A stretch of 64,000 bases of DNA from Proteinivorax tanatarense (lineage in GTDB: Bacteria; Bacillota; Proteinivoracia; Proteinivoracales; Proteinivoracaceae), in contig NZ_CP158367.1 of the NCBI RefSeq assembly GCF_040267685.1, positions 496,001-560,000 on the forward strand. The letters are read 5' to 3'. The notes below the pieces were generated by a model that worked only from the letters and a program-made list of their open reading frames with translations, had not been told where the DNA came from and searched no databases. Shown piece after piece: positions 33,540 to 43,760 of the stretch (its first letter is position 1; every line of letters starts with the position of its first letter). A program made the position numbers and the translations under genes.

Positions 33540-34116
33540 CTCAACTTTCGCAGATGAATTTTAGTCATAAACTACTGGTATAAAAGGATTAATTTAGATT
33601 TAAATAGCAAAAACACCCCTATTTTTTGGTATAATGTAATTACCACAAAACACAACCAAAAAAGGAAGGGATGTTTTATGCAATCTATTATACCAGATAA
33701 GTATCATTCAGATAAGACTCTTATTAAAAACGTTGATAACTTTTTTAAGAAATACCAAATTTCATCACTACTAAATAGATATAACTTCAATAAAAGCAAA
33801 GGGATACCATGTACAAGCGTAATTAAGTATATTTTTATTATGGTGTTTAGCGGCAAAAACCTTTATAGAACCTCGAGTCTGAAAACAACTTTCTGCCGTT
33901 TTCTAAAGATGTTGTTTATCTTTAGGTGTTATGACGATTTGGAGGATATAAAATTTGCTACTGCTTTTAACTTGATTATTACCATGCTAAGCAAAATTTT
34001 GAAAGAGCAACTTTACGTAGCGGAAGAGGCTATTGAAAAGGTGATGAGCAATATAATCAAACTGCTACCCTTATATGTCAGGGATAGAAAGGTCTTTTTC
34101 TCCTGCGAAAGTTGAG
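33540..34116 (+). mobile_element. Miniature, internally deleted IS derivative inserted in a repeat
   Basis: Terminal inverted repeats CTCAACTTTCGCAG / CTGCGAAAGTTGAG are perfect. Removing 33540-34116 rejoins AATTTACAA to TGGACAATTGACAATGAAG, which is exactly the order of the uninterrupted repeat at 33450-33485. The element carries only the two ends of a transposase. Confidence 0.85.
33678..34115 (+). pseudogene. IS4-like transposase with its catalytic core deleted
   Basis: 145 codons. The N-terminus (QSIIPDKYHSDKTLIKNVDN ... VFSGKNLYRT) and the C-terminus (CYDDLEDIKFATAFNLIITM ... LLPLYVRD) are those of a clostridial IS4-like transposase normally about three times longer; the DDE region between them is missing, joined near residue 80. 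The reading frame is preserved. Not functional as a transposase; it could still bind DNA ends. The last codons run into the terminal repeat. Confidence 0.75.
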
Positions 34117-34840
34117 TGGACAATTGACAATGAAGACCTTAGTTGGATGATGCTTGGTCAGGGGGACAGTAGATATGCCATTATGATTTTCAACCGAATT
34201 AACTGTCTCACCGCTGGCTCTTACCTAAAGTTCAGTACACTCATCTAACAAACCTTCTGAAGGATTGGCTATATATTGGAGGGTTTGCTTGAAGGCGGCG
34301 TCTTTTCTCCCTGTGAGTAAGGATTTGCCTTTGGAACAGCTTTCATCAACATCAGAGGCATAAGCATGTCGACCCATAAGGCAAAGCTGTCGAACATATG
34401 GAGAAACAGCTTAGGCTTATCGCAAAACCGGAAATTTATCGCCAATTCTGAACTGACCAGCCTTTTTAGTTGGATGGTTGGACAGCAGACAGTTGGTCAG
34501 GAAAATTCAAGAGCTAATTTACAGTGGACAAAGTTTCTCACTGTCCTCCTGAGCGTTAGCGAATGATCTTAAGCTCTAAGAATGAATTTAACATCCATAT
34601 GATGATTTTCACTATCTTCTATCTAACTATCTTCTATCTAACTGTCCTGTACCTGCCTCCCAAATTGACTTAAGAAATTCTTTAATTTTTAGCTAGAAAA
34701 CGACTTGTAAAAGCTATTGAGTTTTTAGCTTTAAAATGCTAGAATTATAGGGATAATGGAAATAATTTTAAAAAGGCCTATGGGCCTTAATTTATTAGGC
34801 ATAGAGAACATCAGTTAAATTATCAAGCGAGGGTTAATTT
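34117..34840. repeat. Repeat-rich gene-free region before secA, with inverted composite repeat
   Basis: 34117-34160 continues the CAATTGAC repeat. 34160-34470 is unique-looking apart from GGGGGACAGTAG (34161) and a hairpin-like GCAAAGCTGTCG...CAGCTTAGGC. 34470-34660 is the composite repeat inverted: AGTTGGATGGTTGGACAGCA, CACTGTCCTCCTGAGCG, CTATCTTCTATCTAACTATC. The plus frame 34366-34566 crosses these repeats and is not a gene. Confidence 0.7.
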
Positions 34841-34862
34841 AAGTGAAGGGGTGATAAGTTTT

Positions 34863-37388
34863 ATGTTAAAATTTATTAATAAAATATTGGGAAATTACAA
34901 CGAAAAAGAAGTTAAACGACTAATGAAAAAGGTAGCTAATGTCAACAGTTTAGAAGAAGATATTGCAAAGCTAGGTGATGATCAGCTTAGCGCTAAGACC
35001 GGAGAATTTAAAGAACGCCTTGAAAGTGGAGAAAACTTAGATGATTTATTGCCTGAGGCATTTGCCGTTGTTCGTGAAGCATCTAAGAGGGTTACTGGAA
35101 TGCGTCACTTTGATGTGCAGATTCTTGGGGGAATTGTGCTTCATCAAGGGCGAATAGCAGAGATGAAAACCGGTGAAGGTAAAACATTGGTGGCTACGCT
35201 TCCAGCTTACTTAAATGGTTTAACTGGTAAAGGAGTACACGTTATCACTGTTAACGATTACTTGGCTACCAGAGATAGCCAGTGGATGGGTGAGATTTTT
35301 AAATTTTTAGGTTTAAGTGTAGGTCTAATCGTTCATGGAAAAGATCCTGCTGCAAGAAAAGAAGCATATAACTGTGATATAACCTACGGTACTAATAATG
35401 AATTCGGTTTTGATTATCTTCGGGATAATATGGCTATTTATAAAGAAAAACTGGTCCAACGTGAATTAAATTATGCTATTTTAGATGAAGTGGACAGTAT
35501 TCTTATAGATGAAGCACGTACACCCTTGATAATATCGGGTCAGGTAGAGGAAGATACAAGCCAATATTATAGGTTTGCTAGGCTGGTTCCCCGTTTGAAA
35601 GCTGATGAACATTATTCTATAGATGAAGAAAGCAAAAGTGTTACTTTAACGGAAGAAGGTGTTAAGGAAGCGGAAAAACAGCTTAACATCGAAAACTTAT
35701 TTGATTCGAAACACATGGAAACATCTCATCACTTAAACCAGGCTCTTAAAGCCTACGTTATGATGAAGAGGGATAAGGACTATATTGTAAAAGATAATCA
35801 AGTTGTCATCGTAGATGAATTTACCGGGCGCTTAATGCACGGACGTAGATATGGAAACGGTCTTCATCAAGCTATTGAGGCTAAGGAGAATGTAAAAATA
35901 GAAAATGAAAGCCAAACATTGGCTTCTATTACCTATCAGAATTATTTTAGAATGTATGATAAACTTTCAGGAATGACCGGTACCGCTCTTACTGAGGAAG
36001 ATGAGTTTAGGAAAATATATGGCTTAGATGTTGTAGCTATACCTACCAATGAACCTATGATTAGGAAAGACTTGCCTGATGTTGTATATCGGTCTGAAAC
36101 AGGTAAAATTAACGCTGTTGTAGATAGAATAGTTGAGTGCCACAAAGAAGGGCAGCCTGTGCTAGTAGGGACTATAAGTATCGAGAAATCAGAGGAAATA
36201 AGTTCTTATTTAAAGAAAAAAGGGGTCACCCATAAGGTTCTGAACGCAAAGCACCACGAACAGGAGGCAGAAATTATTGCTGATGCCGGCCAGAGGGGAG
36301 CGGTAACTATTGCAACCAATATGGCGGGAAGAGGTACAGACATTGTTTTAGGTGATGGTGTAAGAGATTTGGGAGGACTTTCTATAGTTGGAACAGAACG
36401 TCATGAAAGTCGTCGTATTGACAATCAGCTTCGTGGTAGAGCTGGACGTCAAGGTGATCCTGGGGTGTCACAGTTTTATATATCGATGGAAGACGATTTA
36501 ATGCGCTTGTTTGGTTCGGAAAAGATGATGTCAATGGTTGACAAGTTAGGGATGGATGATTCTACACCTATTGAACATGGATTTTTGTCAAAGGCTATTG
36601 AAAATGCTCAAAAAAGAGTTGAAGGTAAGAACTTTAACATAAGAAAAAATGTTCTAGAGTTTGATGATGTAATGAATCAGCAACGAAAGATTATTTACAA
36701 ACAAAGAAGACAGGTCCTAATGGGGGCAGAGCTTAAAGAAGAAATCAAGAAAATGATCCAAAAGGTCATTGAAAGGGCGCTAGACACCTATGCTAGTGAT
36801 GAGGCACTAGTGGATGACTATGATCTTAAAACACTCCATGACTACGCTCACAGCACATTCCTTTTGCCTGGGAACGTTTCTTTAGAGGAACTAGAGGGGC
36901 TTCATCGAGACGAGATTAGAGAACTTATGTTAAAACAAGCAGAGGAAAATTACAGAAAAAGAGAAGAGCAGCTAGGGGATTTTATGGAGGAACTAGAACG
37001 GGTTGTTGTTCTAAGAACTGTTGATAGAAAATGGATGAATCACATTGATGATATGGATGACTTAAGGCAAGGTATTGGACTTAGGGCCTTTGGTCAAAAA
37101 GATCCTTTAAGGGAATATAAGTTTGAAGCTTTTAATATGTTTGAAGCAATGGTTGAAGGAATTCAAGAAGAAGTAGCAAGATTGATTTATAGAGTGGAGG
37201 TTTCACAGCAACCTACTAGGAAGTCAGTAGCTGTTGCAGATGCTAGTCCTCAAATTTCTACTCCGTCCTTGTTAGGCGGCAAGTCTCAGGGAGGCACCCA
37301 AGGGCCTGCTAAAAGCACCAAAGTGGGAAGAAATAAACCGTGTCCGTGTGGGAGCGGGAAAAAATACAAACGTTGCTGTGGAAGTTAA
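34863..37388 (+). CDS. secA: SecA, preprotein translocase ATPase
   Basis: 841 residues from ATG 34863, with AAGGGG 11 nt upstream; an in-frame GTG at 34851 lies on that site. Walker A GEGKT in [51 protein letters not shown] and [11 protein letters not shown] motifs all intact, and the C-terminal zinc/SecB-type motif [16 protein letters not shown]. Motor for protein export, also used by the envelope proteins in this window. Operon with prfB. Confidence 0.98.
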   Translation: MLKFINKILGNYNEKEVKRLMKKVANVNSLEEDIAKLGDDQLSAKTGEFKERLESGENLDDLLPEAFAVVREASKRVTGMRHFDVQILGGIVLHQGRIAEMKTGEGKTLVATLPAYLNGLTGKGVHVITVNDYLATRDSQWMGEIFKFLGLSVGLIVHGKDPAARKEAYNCDITYGTNNEFGFDYLRDNMAIYKEKLVQRELNYAILDEVDSILIDEARTPLIISGQVEEDTSQYYRFARLVPRLKADEHYSIDEESKSVTLTEEGVKEAEKQLNIENLFDSKHMETSHHLNQALKAYVMMKRDKDYIVKDNQVVIVDEFTGRLMHGRRYGNGLHQAIEAKENVKIENESQTLASITYQNYFRMYDKLSGMTGTALTEEDEFRKIYGLDVVAIPTNEPMIRKDLPDVVYRSETGKINAVVDRIVECHKEGQPVLVGTISIEKSEEISSYLKKKGVTHKVLNAKHHEQEAEIIADAGQRGAVTIATNMAGRGTDIVLGDGVRDLGGLSIVGTERHESRRIDNQLRGRAGRQGDPGVSQFYISMEDDLMRLFGSEKMMSMVDKLGMDDSTPIEHGFLSKAIENAQKRVEGKNFNIRKNVLEFDDVMNQQRKIIYKQRRQVLMGAELKEEIKKMIQKVIERALDTYASDEALVDDYDLKTLHDYAHSTFLLPGNVSLEELEGLHRDEIRELMLKQAEENYRKREEQLGDFMEELERVVVLRTVDRKWMNHIDDMDDLRQGIGLRAFGQKDPLREYKFEAFNMFEAMVEGIQEEVARLIYRVEVSQQPTRKSVAVADASPQISTPSLLGGKSQGGTQGPAKSTKVGRNKPCPCGSGKKYKRCCGS

Positions 37389-37412
37389 TTGTTATATTAA
37401 GGGGTGAGTATT

Positions 37413-38517
37413 TTGAAAAATATTGAACTTAAAAATTTTGTTCAAGAAATTGATGATAGGTTAACTGAACTGAGTGAGTTACTTTGATGTAGCTGATAAA
37501 AAGCAAAAAATTGAACAGCTTGAAAGGCAAATGACTGAGCCTAAGTTTTGGGATGACAATGAAAAGGCCCAAGGTGTTATAAGTGAAACAAAAGAGCTAA
37601 AGGATGTAGTTGATAGCTTTAACCAAATAAATGATGAAAATAGAGACTGTAAAGATATTATAGAGTTATTGGATCTGGAAGATGATCATCAAATGCAACA
37701 AGAATTGGAAAGTACAGTCTCTAAATTGCAAAAGAAGTTAGAAAAACTGGAAATGGCTCAGCTACTATCTGATGAATACGATGAAAACAATGCTATTATT
37801 TCATTGCACCCCGGAGCCGGTGGTTTAGAATCACAAGATTGGGCGGAAATGTTATATAGAATGTATCAAAGGTGGATTGACAAACAAGGTTTTAAAACAG
37901 AAGTGTGGGACTATCTGTCCGATGATGAAGGCGGAATAAAGAGTGTTACCTTGTCGGTACAGGGTAAAAATGCGTATGGGCTTTTAAAAGGAGAGAAAGG
38001 GGTACACAGGTTAGTGCGGTTGTCCCCATTTGATTCATCGGGAAGAAGACATACTTCTTTTGCCTCTGTGGACGTAATACCTGAAATGAAAGAGGGGATA
38101 GACATAGAGATATCCAGCGATGAAATCAAAATGGACACATACAGAGCTAGCGGAGCGGGAGGTCAGCACATAAATAAAACTGATTCCGCAGTGCGTTTAA
38201 CTCATCTTCCCACAGGAATTGTGGTTCAATGCCAAAATGAAAGATCGCAGCACACTAATAAGGCAGCAGCCATGAAAATTCTAGCGGCAAAACTTGCTGA
38301 AAAAGAGCGCTTAGAGCAACGAGAAAAGTTAGAAGAAATTCGCGGCGATCAACAAGAGATAGCTTGGGGAAGCCAAATAAGGTCATATGTATTTCATCCA
38401 TATAGTTTGGTAAAGGATCATCGTACCTCTGTAGAAGTGGGCAATGCACAAAGGGTGTTAGACGGGTATTTAGATCAGTTTATCTACGAATATCTGAGGC
38501 AGAGGGTAAATGTTTAG
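37413..38517 (+). CDS. prfB: Peptide chain release factor 2, with programmed +1 frameshift
   Basis: TTG 37413 (behind AAGGGGTG) opens 24 codons (KNIELKNFVQEIDDRLTELS ... ELL) ending at the slippery CTT TGA (37482-37487). A +1 shift skips T37485 and continues DVADKKQKIEQLERQM to TAA 38517, total 367 residues. This is the classic RF2 autoregulation. Stop-recognition tripeptide SPF (LSPFDSSGRRHTSF) and catalytic GGQ (SGAGGQHINKTDSAVR) present. The usual strong internal Shine-Dalgarno before the shift site is weak here (CTGAGTGAG). Overlaps the next gene by 8 nt. Confidence 0.96.
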
Positions 38518-39151
38518 GCGCTTGATACCGTGGGTAATGGCAACTTTGCTACTGCTATTTATAGTAGTAGAGTTGACGTTACCTTTAATCGTTGAAAAAA
38601 CTGTGAGTTTAAGGATAAGAGAGCATAACTATTCCAATAAAAGAGTTGAAATAACATCTCCCCGTCCACACAGCCTTTCTATTTTAAGGAAAGGTTTTAA
38701 GGGTACACTAACTCTAAGAAATGTATCTATAGACTATGTTTTGTTGGATTTAATTAAATTGGATTTTTCCACAGGCTTGTTTTCTAGTTTTACTGGCAAT
38801 TTTAAAGCACAAATTTCACAACAACAGTTGGAAGAAATGCTATATGAAAACTTTGAACAAGATATAAGAGTAGAACTTAGACCAGATATAGCAACTGTAT
38901 ACCTAGAAAAAGAAGTTTTGTTTACAGAGTTATCTTTAGTTCTTCAAGGTGATTTAGAAGTAAGGAATGGGCATCTAAAGTATAATATTCATGAAATAAA
39001 CTCTAATATCGGTAAGATAACAGGAAGTTATAAAAATGAATTGTTAAATAGTTTACCACTTTACTACCCCCTACCTTATGATGAAAGTCTATCAATGGAA
39101 GAAGTAAAAATTATTGATGGTTTTATTATATTAACAGGACAATTAAAGTAA
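38510..39151 (+). CDS. DUF2993 (LmeA-like) membrane-anchored protein
   Basis: 213 residues. N-terminal membrane anchor (WVMATLLLLFIVVELTLPLI) followed by a beta-rich domain with LSILRKGFKGTLTLRNVSID and ITGQ-like ending, fitting the DUF2993 type found after prfB in many clostridia. Related actinobacterial LmeA binds phosphoinositides; no function is shown here. Starts 8 nt inside prfB. Confidence 0.7.
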   Translation: MFRRLIPWVMATLLLLFIVVELTLPLIVEKTVSLRIREHNYSNKRVEITSPRPHSLSILRKGFKGTLTLRNVSIDYVLLDLIKLDFSTGLFSSFTGNFKAQISQQQLEEMLYENFEQDIRVELRPDIATVYLEKEVLFTELSLVLQGDLEVRNGHLKYNIHEINSNIGKITGSYKNELLNSLPLYYPLPYDESLSMEEVKIIDGFIILTGQLK

Positions 39152-39167
39152 TAAAGGGGTGTTTAAA

Positions 39168-40004
39168 ATGAGAACAGTAAAAGAATATGCTATAATAGTT
39201 TTAGGTTGTTTAATTACAGCCATTAGTTTGAATGCACTACTAATTCCCAATCAAATTGCTGCTGGTGGAGTCAGTGGTTTTGCTACGGTTTTGTTTTATT
39301 TAGTTAATGTGCCAGTAAGTTTGACATTGGTGCTTGTAAATATACCACTGTTTATTACAGGACTTATTTATTTAGGTAAAAAATTTGGGTTAAGAACTCT
39401 TGTAGGAACAGCTGTACTAGCTCTTATGGTTGAATTAACAACTAACATGACTACTTGGACCCAGGACCCTTTGCTAGCGGCACTATATGGTGGAGTTTTA
39501 TCTGGCTTAGGTCTAGGATTGGTTTTTAGACAAAGAGGGACTACAGGAGGAACAGACTTGGCAGCTCAACTTCTTCATAAATTTACTGGTCTTACAGTAG
39601 GCCAAGGTCTATTAGGGATTGACTTTTTAGTTATAGCTTTAGCTGCTATAGCTTTTGGGCCGGAGTTAGCTATGTACGGACTAATAGCTTTACTTGCAAC
39701 TAGCAAGGTTATCGACTTAGTGCAACAAGGGATGCGCTATTCAAAAGTTGCTTTTATCATATCGGAGTATCCCGAGCAGGTATCTCAAGGTATAATGTAT
39801 AAACTTCAGCGAGGGGTAACTACTTTGTCTGGTAAAGGTGCGTACACGGGTAAAAACAAGGATATAATATTTTGTGTAGTAAACCAAATGGAAGTCTCAA
39901 GGGTTAAAGATTTGGTTTATGATATAGATGAACATGCGTTTGTAATAGTTACTGATAGTCAAGATGTTTTAGGCGAAGGTTTTGGAAAAATGATAAAAGA
40001 TTAA
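39168..40004 (+). CDS. YitT family membrane protein (DUF161-DUF2179)
   Basis: 278 residues from ATG 39168 (AAAGGGG nine nt upstream; the GTG at 39159 touches it). Five to six membrane segments, the family motif RQRGTTGGTDLAAQLLHKF, and a C-terminal soluble DUF2179 domain (KLQRGVTTLSGKGAYTGKNK, FVIVTDSQDVLGEGF). Role unknown; often described as a putative transporter-like protein. Confidence 0.9.
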   Translation: MRTVKEYAIIVLGCLITAISLNALLIPNQIAAGGVSGFATVLFYLVNVPVSLTLVLVNIPLFITGLIYLGKKFGLRTLVGTAVLALMVELTTNMTTWTQDPLLAALYGGVLSGLGLGLVFRQRGTTGGTDLAAQLLHKFTGLTVGQGLLGIDFLVIALAAIAFGPELAMYGLIALLATSKVIDLVQQGMRYSKVAFIISEYPEQVSQGIMYKLQRGVTTLSGKGAYTGKNKDIIFCVVNQMEVSRVKDLVYDIDEHAFVIVTDSQDVLGEGFGKMIKD

Positions 40005-40023
40005 TTTAAAGGAGGTTACATAG

Positions 40024-40851
40024 ATGAAGTATGAAAATAGTGAAAATCTAACTCAAATGACGGAAGCTGCTAAGTCTATCCGTCGTCATATTGTCAACAT
40101 GGTTACTGATGCCAAGTCAGGGCATCCCGGTGGATCTCTTTCAGCGGTGGAAATTATGACTGCGTTGTACTTTCAAACTATGGATGTAGATGTTGATAAC
40201 CCTCAAAAAGAACTAAGGGATAGATTTGTTCTTAGTAAGGGTCATGCAACCCCGGTGTTGTATGGAACATTGGCAGAAAAAGGTTACTTTCCCAAAGAGG
40301 AGCTTACTACGTTTAGAAAAATTAACACCTTACTGCAAGGCCATCCTGATATGAAGGAAATACCAGGTGTAGACATGTCCTCTGGCTCTTTAGGGCAAGG
40401 GCTTTCTGTAGCAAATGGTATGGCTTTAGCACAAAAATTAGATAATACTGGTAAAAGAGTTTATACTTTGCTAGGTGATGGTGAGGTTCAAGAAGGTCAG
40501 ATTTGGGAGGCTGCTATGACTGCAGCCCACTATAAGTTAGGTAATCTAGTTGCGTTTTTAGATTTTAACGGTCTTCAAATTGATGGAGATATAAACAATG
40601 TAATGTCACCCTCTCCTTTAAAAGAAAAGTGGGAAGCTTTTAACTGGCATGTACAAGAAATTGATGGCCATTGTTTTGAAGAAATTTTTGACGCTATAGA
40701 AAAAGCTAATAAAATAACAGAGAAACCTTCGATAATTATTGCTAAAACAGTTAAAGGTAAAGGGATTTCGTTTATGGAAAACAATGCTGGGTGGCATGGT
40801 AGTGCACCTAGTGAAGAGCAAAGACAACAAGCTTTAAAAGAATTAGAATAA
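40024..40851 (+). CDS. Transketolase, N-terminal subunit
   Basis: 275 residues with the thiamine-diphosphate domain: KSGHPGGSLSAVEIMTALYF, LSKGHATPVLYGTL, and the ThDP motif GDGEVQEGQIWEAAM. The transketolase is split into two adjacent genes, as in many anaerobes. Pairs with the gene 13 nt downstream to interconvert pentose and triose phosphates. AGGAGGT before ATG 40024. Confidence 0.95.
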   Translation: MKYENSENLTQMTEAAKSIRRHIVNMVTDAKSGHPGGSLSAVEIMTALYFQTMDVDVDNPQKELRDRFVLSKGHATPVLYGTLAEKGYFPKEELTTFRKINTLLQGHPDMKEIPGVDMSSGSLGQGLSVANGMALAQKLDNTGKRVYTLLGDGEVQEGQIWEAAMTAAHYKLGNLVAFLDFNGLQIDGDINNVMSPSPLKEKWEAFNWHVQEIDGHCFEEIFDAIEKANKITEKPSIIIAKTVKGKGISFMENNAGWHGSAPSEEQRQQALKELE

Positions 40852-40864
40852 GGAGGGAAGTTAT

Positions 40865-41803
40865 ATGATTAAAGAAATGGCTACTAGAGAAGCTTATGGA
40901 AATGCTTTAGTTGAACTAGGAGAGAAAAACAAGGATATTGTGGTATTAGATGCTGATTTATCCAAATCAACTAAAACAGCTGGCTTTGGAGAAAGATATC
41001 CAGATAGATTTTTTAATATAGGCATTGCAGAAGCAGACCTTGTGGGAACAGCTGCTGGATTAGCTGCTGCAGGTAAAATACCTTTTGCATCTACCTTTGC
41101 AATTTTTGCAACGGGCAGAGCTTATGATCAAGTTAGAAACTCTGTATGTTATCCTAGACTTAATGTAAAACTTGCAGCCACCCATGCGGGAATCACTGTT
41201 GGGGAAGATGGTGCTACTCATCAAGCTTTGGAGGACATTGCTTTAATGAGGGCTATACCCAACATGACTGTTGTGGTTCCAGCTGATGGTATTGAGGCTA
41301 AGCAGGCTATCGAGGTAGCTGCTGAATATGATGGACCTATGTATATAAGGTTAGGGAGGTCTAAGGTTCCCGTTCTTAATGAAGATAGTTATAAATTTGA
41401 ATTGGGAAAAGGAGTTGTACTTAAAGAGGGAAATGATGTTACTATTATTGCTACTGGTATAATGGTAGGCGAAGCATTAAAAGCAGCTAAAGAATTAAAA
41501 GCTGATGGGGTCGATGCTGAAGTGATAAATATTCACACTATAAAGCCTTTAGACAAAGAGTTGCTTATTAGTTCCGCTACGAAAACCAAAGCGGTAGTTA
41601 CCGCTGAAGAACATAATGTTATGGGTGGTTTAGGTTCTGCTGTAAGCGAAGTTCTAAGTCAGAACCAAGCTACTCCAATGGAGATGGTTGGAGTTAATGA
41701 CACATTTGGAGAGTCTGGAACTCCCCAGAGTTTGTTAGAAAAGTACGGACTAACCGCTGATGTTATTTCCGACAAAGTTCGTAAGGTTATAAAGAAAAAG
41801 TAA
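40865..41803 (+). CDS. Transketolase, C-terminal subunit
   Basis: 312 residues: pyrimidine-binding domain (VVLDADLSKSTKTAGFGERY, FFNIGIAEADLVGTAAGLAA, GEDGATHQALEDIALMRAIP) and C-terminal domain (HNVMGGLGSAVSEVL). Together with the preceding gene makes a complete transketolase. AGGAGGGAAG before ATG 40865; terminator follows. Confidence 0.95.
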   Translation: MIKEMATREAYGNALVELGEKNKDIVVLDADLSKSTKTAGFGERYPDRFFNIGIAEADLVGTAAGLAAAGKIPFASTFAIFATGRAYDQVRNSVCYPRLNVKLAATHAGITVGEDGATHQALEDIALMRAIPNMTVVVPADGIEAKQAIEVAAEYDGPMYIRLGRSKVPVLNEDSYKFELGKGVVLKEGNDVTIIATGIMVGEALKAAKELKADGVDAEVINIHTIKPLDKELLISSATKTKAVVTAEEHNVMGGLGSAVSEVLSQNQATPMEMVGVNDTFGESGTPQSLLEKYGLTADVISDKVRKVIKKK

Positions 41804-41818
41804 GTGTTGGTTTGATTG

Positions 41819-41856
41819 AAAGGGGTGCTGACTGCAACAGTTCAGCATCCCTTTTT
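41819..41856 (+). terminator. Transketolase operon terminator
   Basis: AAAGGGGTGCTGA / TTCAGCATCCCTTT stem (one G-T pair) with a short loop, ending in TTTTT. Confidence 0.85.
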
Positions 41857-42009
41857 AATGTAAAAAACTAATTATGTATAAAATAAATAAATACAGTAAA
41901 CGTTATGGCAGAGTAACAAATAAAAAATGGAAAATAATGCTTAAAACCTGAAATATTGCCGGGGAAATATGACGAATTAAGCATATGGTCCTATGACAAA
42001 ATTTAGTCG

Positions 42010-42038
42010 TTGGAACAACTGGACAAACAGTGTATAAT
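42010..42038 (+). promoter_or_regulatory. Sigma-A-type promoter of ftsEX
   Basis: TTGGAA (42010-42015), exactly 17 nt, TATAAT (42033-42038). It leaves a leader of about 100 nt. The rest of the gap from the terminator (41857-42009) is AT-rich with nothing else visible. Confidence 0.65.
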
Positions 42039-42141
42039 TGAATTAAGTAATTTTACTTATGTTAAAGGATTTTTAATAATTTATGTCGAATAAATTATTG
42101 CTGACTTATAATCTAATTTAAAACAAGGGGACCTGATATAA

Positions 42142-42828
42142 ATGCTAATTTTTCAGAATGTAGAGATTCGTTATAAATCTGGTAACGTTGCTGTCTCCAA
42201 CATTAACTTTAAGGTTGATAAAGGAGAGTTTATATACATAGTAGGGCCTAGCGGTGCTGGTAAATCATCCCTACTAAAAGCGATTTTTAAGGAAGTAGAA
42301 CCATCAAAAGGTGAGATATTTTTGTTAGATAAAAATATAACCCGAGTTAAAAGAAGGCAAATACCTTACTTGAGGCGTCAAGTTGGGGTTGTGTTTCAAG
42401 ATTTTCGTCTTTTAGAAGAAAAAAATGTCTATGAAAACGTAGCATTTGCTTTAAGGGTTATTGGAGCAAGTAGGAAAGAAATAAAAACAAAAGTTGTAGA
42501 TGTTCTTGAAACTGTGGGTTTAAGTAAAAAGTTAAAACGATACCCAAATCAACTTTCTGGTGGTGAACAACAGAGGGTAGCTTTGGCACGAGCTCTTGTC
42601 AACAAACCGGAGTTAATAGTTTGCGATGAGCCTACAGGTAACTTAGACCCTAATACCTCTGATGAAATTATGGAGATTTTAAACAAAATAAACTTAAGAG
42701 GAACTACAGTTATTATGGCTACACATGCTAAGGAAATTGTTAACAAGTATAAAAAAAGAGTTATCGCTGTACAAGATGGCAGTATTGTAAGAGATGACAT
42801 AGAGGGAGGGTATAGCGATGTTCTTTAA
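42142..42828 (+). CDS. ftsE: FtsE, cell-division ABC ATPase
   Basis: 228 residues. Walker [14 protein letters not shown], signature [15 protein letters not shown], Walker [15 protein letters not shown]-loop ATHAKE. FtsEX does not transport; it drives peptidoglycan hydrolases. Overlaps ftsX by 11 nt. Confidence 0.96.
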   Translation: MLIFQNVEIRYKSGNVAVSNINFKVDKGEFIYIVGPSGAGKSSLLKAIFKEVEPSKGEIFLLDKNITRVKRRQIPYLRRQVGVVFQDFRLLEEKNVYENVAFALRVIGASRKEIKTKVVDVLETVGLSKKLKRYPNQLSGGEQQRVALARALVNKPELIVCDEPTGNLDPNTSDEIMEILNKINLRGTTVIMATHAKEIVNKYKKRVIAVQDGSIVRDDIEGGYSDVL

Positions 42829-43726
42829 GAATATAGGATATTTTTTCCTTCAAGGATTAAAAGGTATTGGAAAAAACATGTGGATGACTATGGCTTCTGC
42901 CGGCGTAACTTTTATTACGTTATTTGTGTTGGGCGTCTTTATGATAGTAAATTCAAATTTGCAAGTGGTTATGGACGATATAAGAAATCAAGCTGAAATT
43001 ATAGCTTATGTTGAAGATTTTGAACAAGAACAGGAACATGAAGTTGTAGGAAGTATTGAAAGAGAGTTAGCTAGAATTACCGAGACTAAGGAATATGAAT
43101 ATGTGTCTAAAGATGATGCTTTAGAGAGATTGGAAGATATGTTGGGAGAATATGCCGATATTACCGCTGGAATGGATGAAAGAAATCCATTGCCTGCTAG
43201 CTTTGAAGTGAGTGTTGAAGATCCAGAATCAATTCCTGAGGTGGCTAATAGACTTGAAAGGATACAATACATTGAGTCGGTGGACTATGGACAAGAGGTA
43301 CTTGAACAACTGTTAAGTATAACTGAAATGATACAATGGATTGGTCTTGGGCTTATGGTTATATTGATGGTAATGGCGCTGTTTTTAATTGCTAATACTA
43401 TAAAGTTAACAGTTTATGCACGTAGAAAAGAAATCAACATTATGAAGTACGTTGGAGCGACAAACTGGTTTATAAGATGGCCATTTGTGATAGAAGGATT
43501 TCTTCTTAGTTTGATAGGAACATTGTTGGCTTTATTGGCAATATACTTTGGTTATGACTATGCCTTAGTGTTATTGTACGAAAGTCTGCCACCTGAAACT
43601 ATTCAGTTCAGCTTTGTGGAACTTTCAGAAATAATGGAGTATTTGGTTAAAAATTTATTGGTTATTGGTGTGGGAATTGGAGTAATAGGAAGCTCTTTAT
43701 CGTTGAGGAAATTCCTTAACGTATAA
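42818..43726 (+). CDS. ftsX: FtsX, cell-division ABC membrane subunit
   Basis: 302 residues: cytoplasmic start, membrane segment ~25-45 ([20 protein letters not shown]), large external loop ~46-165 (porter-like domain with [20 protein letters not shown]), then three membrane segments near 175-300. The loop is where FtsX contacts its hydrolase; the M23/coiled-coil protein lies directly downstream. Confidence 0.96.
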   Translation: MFFKNIGYFFLQGLKGIGKNMWMTMASAGVTFITLFVLGVFMIVNSNLQVVMDDIRNQAEIIAYVEDFEQEQEHEVVGSIERELARITETKEYEYVSKDDALERLEDMLGEYADITAGMDERNPLPASFEVSVEDPESIPEVANRLERIQYIESVDYGQEVLEQLLSITEMIQWIGLGLMVILMVMALFLIANTIKLTVYARRKEINIMKYVGATNWFIRWPFVIEGFLLSLIGTLLALLAIYFGYDYALVLLYESLPPETIQFSFVELSEIMEYLVKNLLVIGVGIGVIGSSLSLRKFLNV

Positions 43727-43760
43727 AATAAATATAATTAAAAGAAGGGAGGGGAGATTT

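Noticed and set aside
34366-34566. Plus-strand 66-codon frame before secA
   Set aside because: Crosses the composite repeat; no ribosome site or similarity.
37474-37485. RF2 read as starting at about 37474
   Set aside because: The upstream 24 codons plus CTT TGA make a programmed frameshift gene, so the in-frame start there is artificial.
42000-42141. Riboswitch in the ftsEX leader
   Set aside because: Only a promoter is visible; no structured conserved fold could be recognised.
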